A stretch of DNA of 25,979 nt from the NCBI GenBank assembly GCA_054661495.1, contig BAAFSQ010000137.1:1-25979 (forward strand), read 5' to 3'. The notes beneath the pieces were generated by a model. It was not told where the DNA came from. It ran no database searches and saw nothing but the letters and a program-made list of their open reading frames with translations. Made by a program: the position numbers and the translations under genes. Positions 24,643 through 25,979 of this stretch are shown here, one piece after another. This DNA comes from Zygophlyctis sp. KS116 (lineage: Eukaryota; Chytridiomycota). Position 1 is the first letter of the stretch; each line of letters starts with the position of its first letter.

Positions 24643-25979
24643 ATGTCTTTTACTAGTGGACCGTATGCTACTCAGGCTCAAATAGTGCTGCGTACAGATC
24701 AGGAATTTCAAAGAAAAAATACTTCTTTAGCTTATTACCCAAAAATGAAGGAATTTAAAGAGTTTTGTCACTATGAATATACAAATAGTGAACACCCAAC
24801 TATTGTAACTGAAGAAAGAACTTTTGCCTTTCTCTTCTACCAGGCTTTTAGAAATCTTCGGACTCGTGGTGGTGGTAAAAAGAAGCAGAATGATCAATTT
24901 GATCCACAAGACTACGAACGCATAAAGAGAGAAGAAAACCCACAGGGGAGTACCTCGTATGAAGTAGTAAATAGTTATTTATGCGCTGTTCTGAAACTTC
25001 ATGCATCCCAAAGAGACAATAATTGTAATAATCTTTCAAAAGAGCAGATACGCTCTGAAAGAGTCACCCGTTTGCTAGCTATGGTCAAAAACAGAAAAAA
25101 GAGGATAAAAAAGGCAACATATGCAGAGAAACTTGATTCAGAATTCACTCCTTATTTTTTAGTTCGAAAAGTTCCTGATATTGAAAAGGCAATCTTTTTT
25201 AAAAACTTTAAAACCATGGCGTTTTGTCAATCGTCACTTCGGGATCGCTTTTTCTTTTTGTTGACTCATCAAGGTAAGAGGTGAATCACTAACTCATCAA
25301 GGAATATTAAGAGGTGAATCACTAATACAATGTGAATTGTCGGATCTTTGCGATATTGTTCTTGAAGACGAAGGTCCTACCCCATGCCAAATTTTAGTAA
25401 TGCAAGTTGCTACTGGGAAAACTAATTCAACAAAAACAATATATGGCCGTGTCATGCGACACAAAAAACCAGAATTGTGTCCGATTGGAGCTCTTGGACT
25501 CTATCTGATTTCCAGGTTTCATGTAGCTGGAGAAATATTGGACTTTTCAAGCAATCACAAGTGGTTTTCGGTGAAGCTTTTGGTGGAACATGGATCGGTA
25601 AACACGGAGAAGGGGATCCGTGATCAAAGTTATGCAAAAACGATCAAAGAAGTTTGCAAGGAATTAGAACTCCCGTCTAAACATTTTATACATATTGGTA
25701 GGTCAGTGGGTTCTGTAACGGCTGAGTATCAAGAAATCCCAGGTGATGCAATAAAAAATTTGGGTAATTTCAACAACTAAATCTAAAGGGAACTGGAATC
25801 CTGATTGTAGAGAAGATCGTTATTCGGCAAAACTACCCTTGCGTCCCTTGAGAATGATGGGGGGCCATATGGAGCAAAAAGGCCTTTTTTATATCAGTAG
25901 AGCTGAAATAGACCCGCCTCAAAGTCTGCAAAGAATGATTTTTCCTTTTATTGAAGAAGCGCAAGAAACAATTAATGTG
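24643..25979 (+). CDS. Crypton-type tyrosine recombinase, partial at window end
   Basis: ATG 24643 starts a protein of the Ndc10 domain II/Crypton family, tyrosine recombinases that move a circular DNA intermediate without terminal inverted repeats. The N-terminal half is helical and DNA-binding-like (YYPKMKEFKEFCHYEYTNSE; SYEVVNSYLCAVLKL). The catalytic half has SLRDRFFFLLTHQGILRGES (Arg about residue 214), LCPIGALGLYLISRF, then HIGR (H341-x-x-R344) and DRYSAKLP (Tyr about 376), followed by SLQRMIFPFIEEAQE at the window end. These numbers assume removal of two GT-AG segments, 25274-25301 and 25764-25788. Unspliced, the frame ends at 25284 and again at 25780. All four catalytic positions are then present, with a frame of 428 codons so far and no other break. 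It is the best-kept gene here; a host-domesticated recombinase is the alternative. Confidence 0.82.
25274..25301 (+). other. Candidate 28-nt intron 1 of the Crypton gene
   Basis: Starts GTAAGAG and ends CATCAAG, with CTAAC 10 nt before the end as a branch-like motif. Removal joins CAAG to GAATATTAAG and restores THQGILRGESL across the catalytic Arg. The segment shares TAAGAGGTGAATCACTAA with exon 2 and CTCATCAAG with exon 1, so it lies in a short tandem duplication. Confidence 0.55.
25764..25788 (+). other. Candidate 25-nt intron 2 of the Crypton gene
   Basis: Starts GTAATTTC and ends CTAAATCTAAAG. Removal gives IKNLGNWNPD followed by the exon with the catalytic Tyr (DRYSAKLP), where the family has 'I..LGRWN.D.....Y...LP'. 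Unspliced, a stop falls at 25778-25780. Length is not a multiple of three. Confidence 0.6.

Noticed and set aside
1-25979. Oomycete origin, suggested by the hAT and Helitron style
   Set aside because: The repeated motif is TTAGGG and not TTTAGGG as usual in oomycetes, and the Crypton is of the Ndc10 type common in fungi. This is weak evidence, so the organism is left open.
1-25979. tRNA, rRNA or other structured RNA genes
   Set aside because: No cloverleaf with A and B boxes, rRNA core or other known RNA pattern was recognised by eye. A covariance-model scan would be decisive and was not possible.

Overview
The window is AT-rich eukaryotic DNA made almost entirely of broken and nested transposable elements. 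The mix is Ty1/copia and Ty3/gypsy fossils, LINE 3' ends with RNase H, Ac-type hAT transposases with BED fingers, a Helitron/Pif1-type helicase and one Crypton-type tyrosine recombinase. Crypton proteins of the Ndc10 type and TTAGGG-like repeats fit an early-diverging fungus or fungus-like lineage. The species cannot be named. No rRNA, tRNA, CRISPR array or clearly intact host gene was seen.

Layout. 1-745 (minus) is the motor end of a Pif1-like helicase and 4036-4485 (minus) is a DUF6570-like piece of the same type of protein; a copia fossil (800-4025, plus) lies between them. 4487-12500 is a patchwork of two dispersed repeat pairs (369/368 bp and 282 bp, in swapped order), a copia Gag, a LINE tail, a 30-bp inverted repeat spaced 2.7 kb apart, a 22-bp minisatellite, a hAT relic, unrecognised ORFs, a gypsy scrap and a probable copia LTR. 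12735-15560 has unrecognised ORFs, a minus-strand LINE RT/RNase H relic, and a broken host-like gene coding two zinc fingers followed by a PIN-type nuclease domain.

15634-20063 reads as one BED-finger hAT transposase split into three same-strand pieces by a copia fossil and a gypsy fossil. 20889-22350 is a copia fossil of the same family as the first. It ends against an internally deleted hAT gene (22386-23279), and further hAT termini and fragments fill 23380-24480.

The best-preserved gene is at the right edge: a Crypton tyrosine recombinase (24643 to the window end). Its frame is continuous if two GT-AG segments of only 28 and 25 nt are removed as introns. The last two catalytic parts then fall in place (HxxR in exon 2, Tyr in exon 3).

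A second window-wide signal is a scatter of short TTAGGG-type telomere-like motifs, about 18 of 8 nt or longer by hand count. Several lie on element borders. This suggests telomere-like filler added at break repair.
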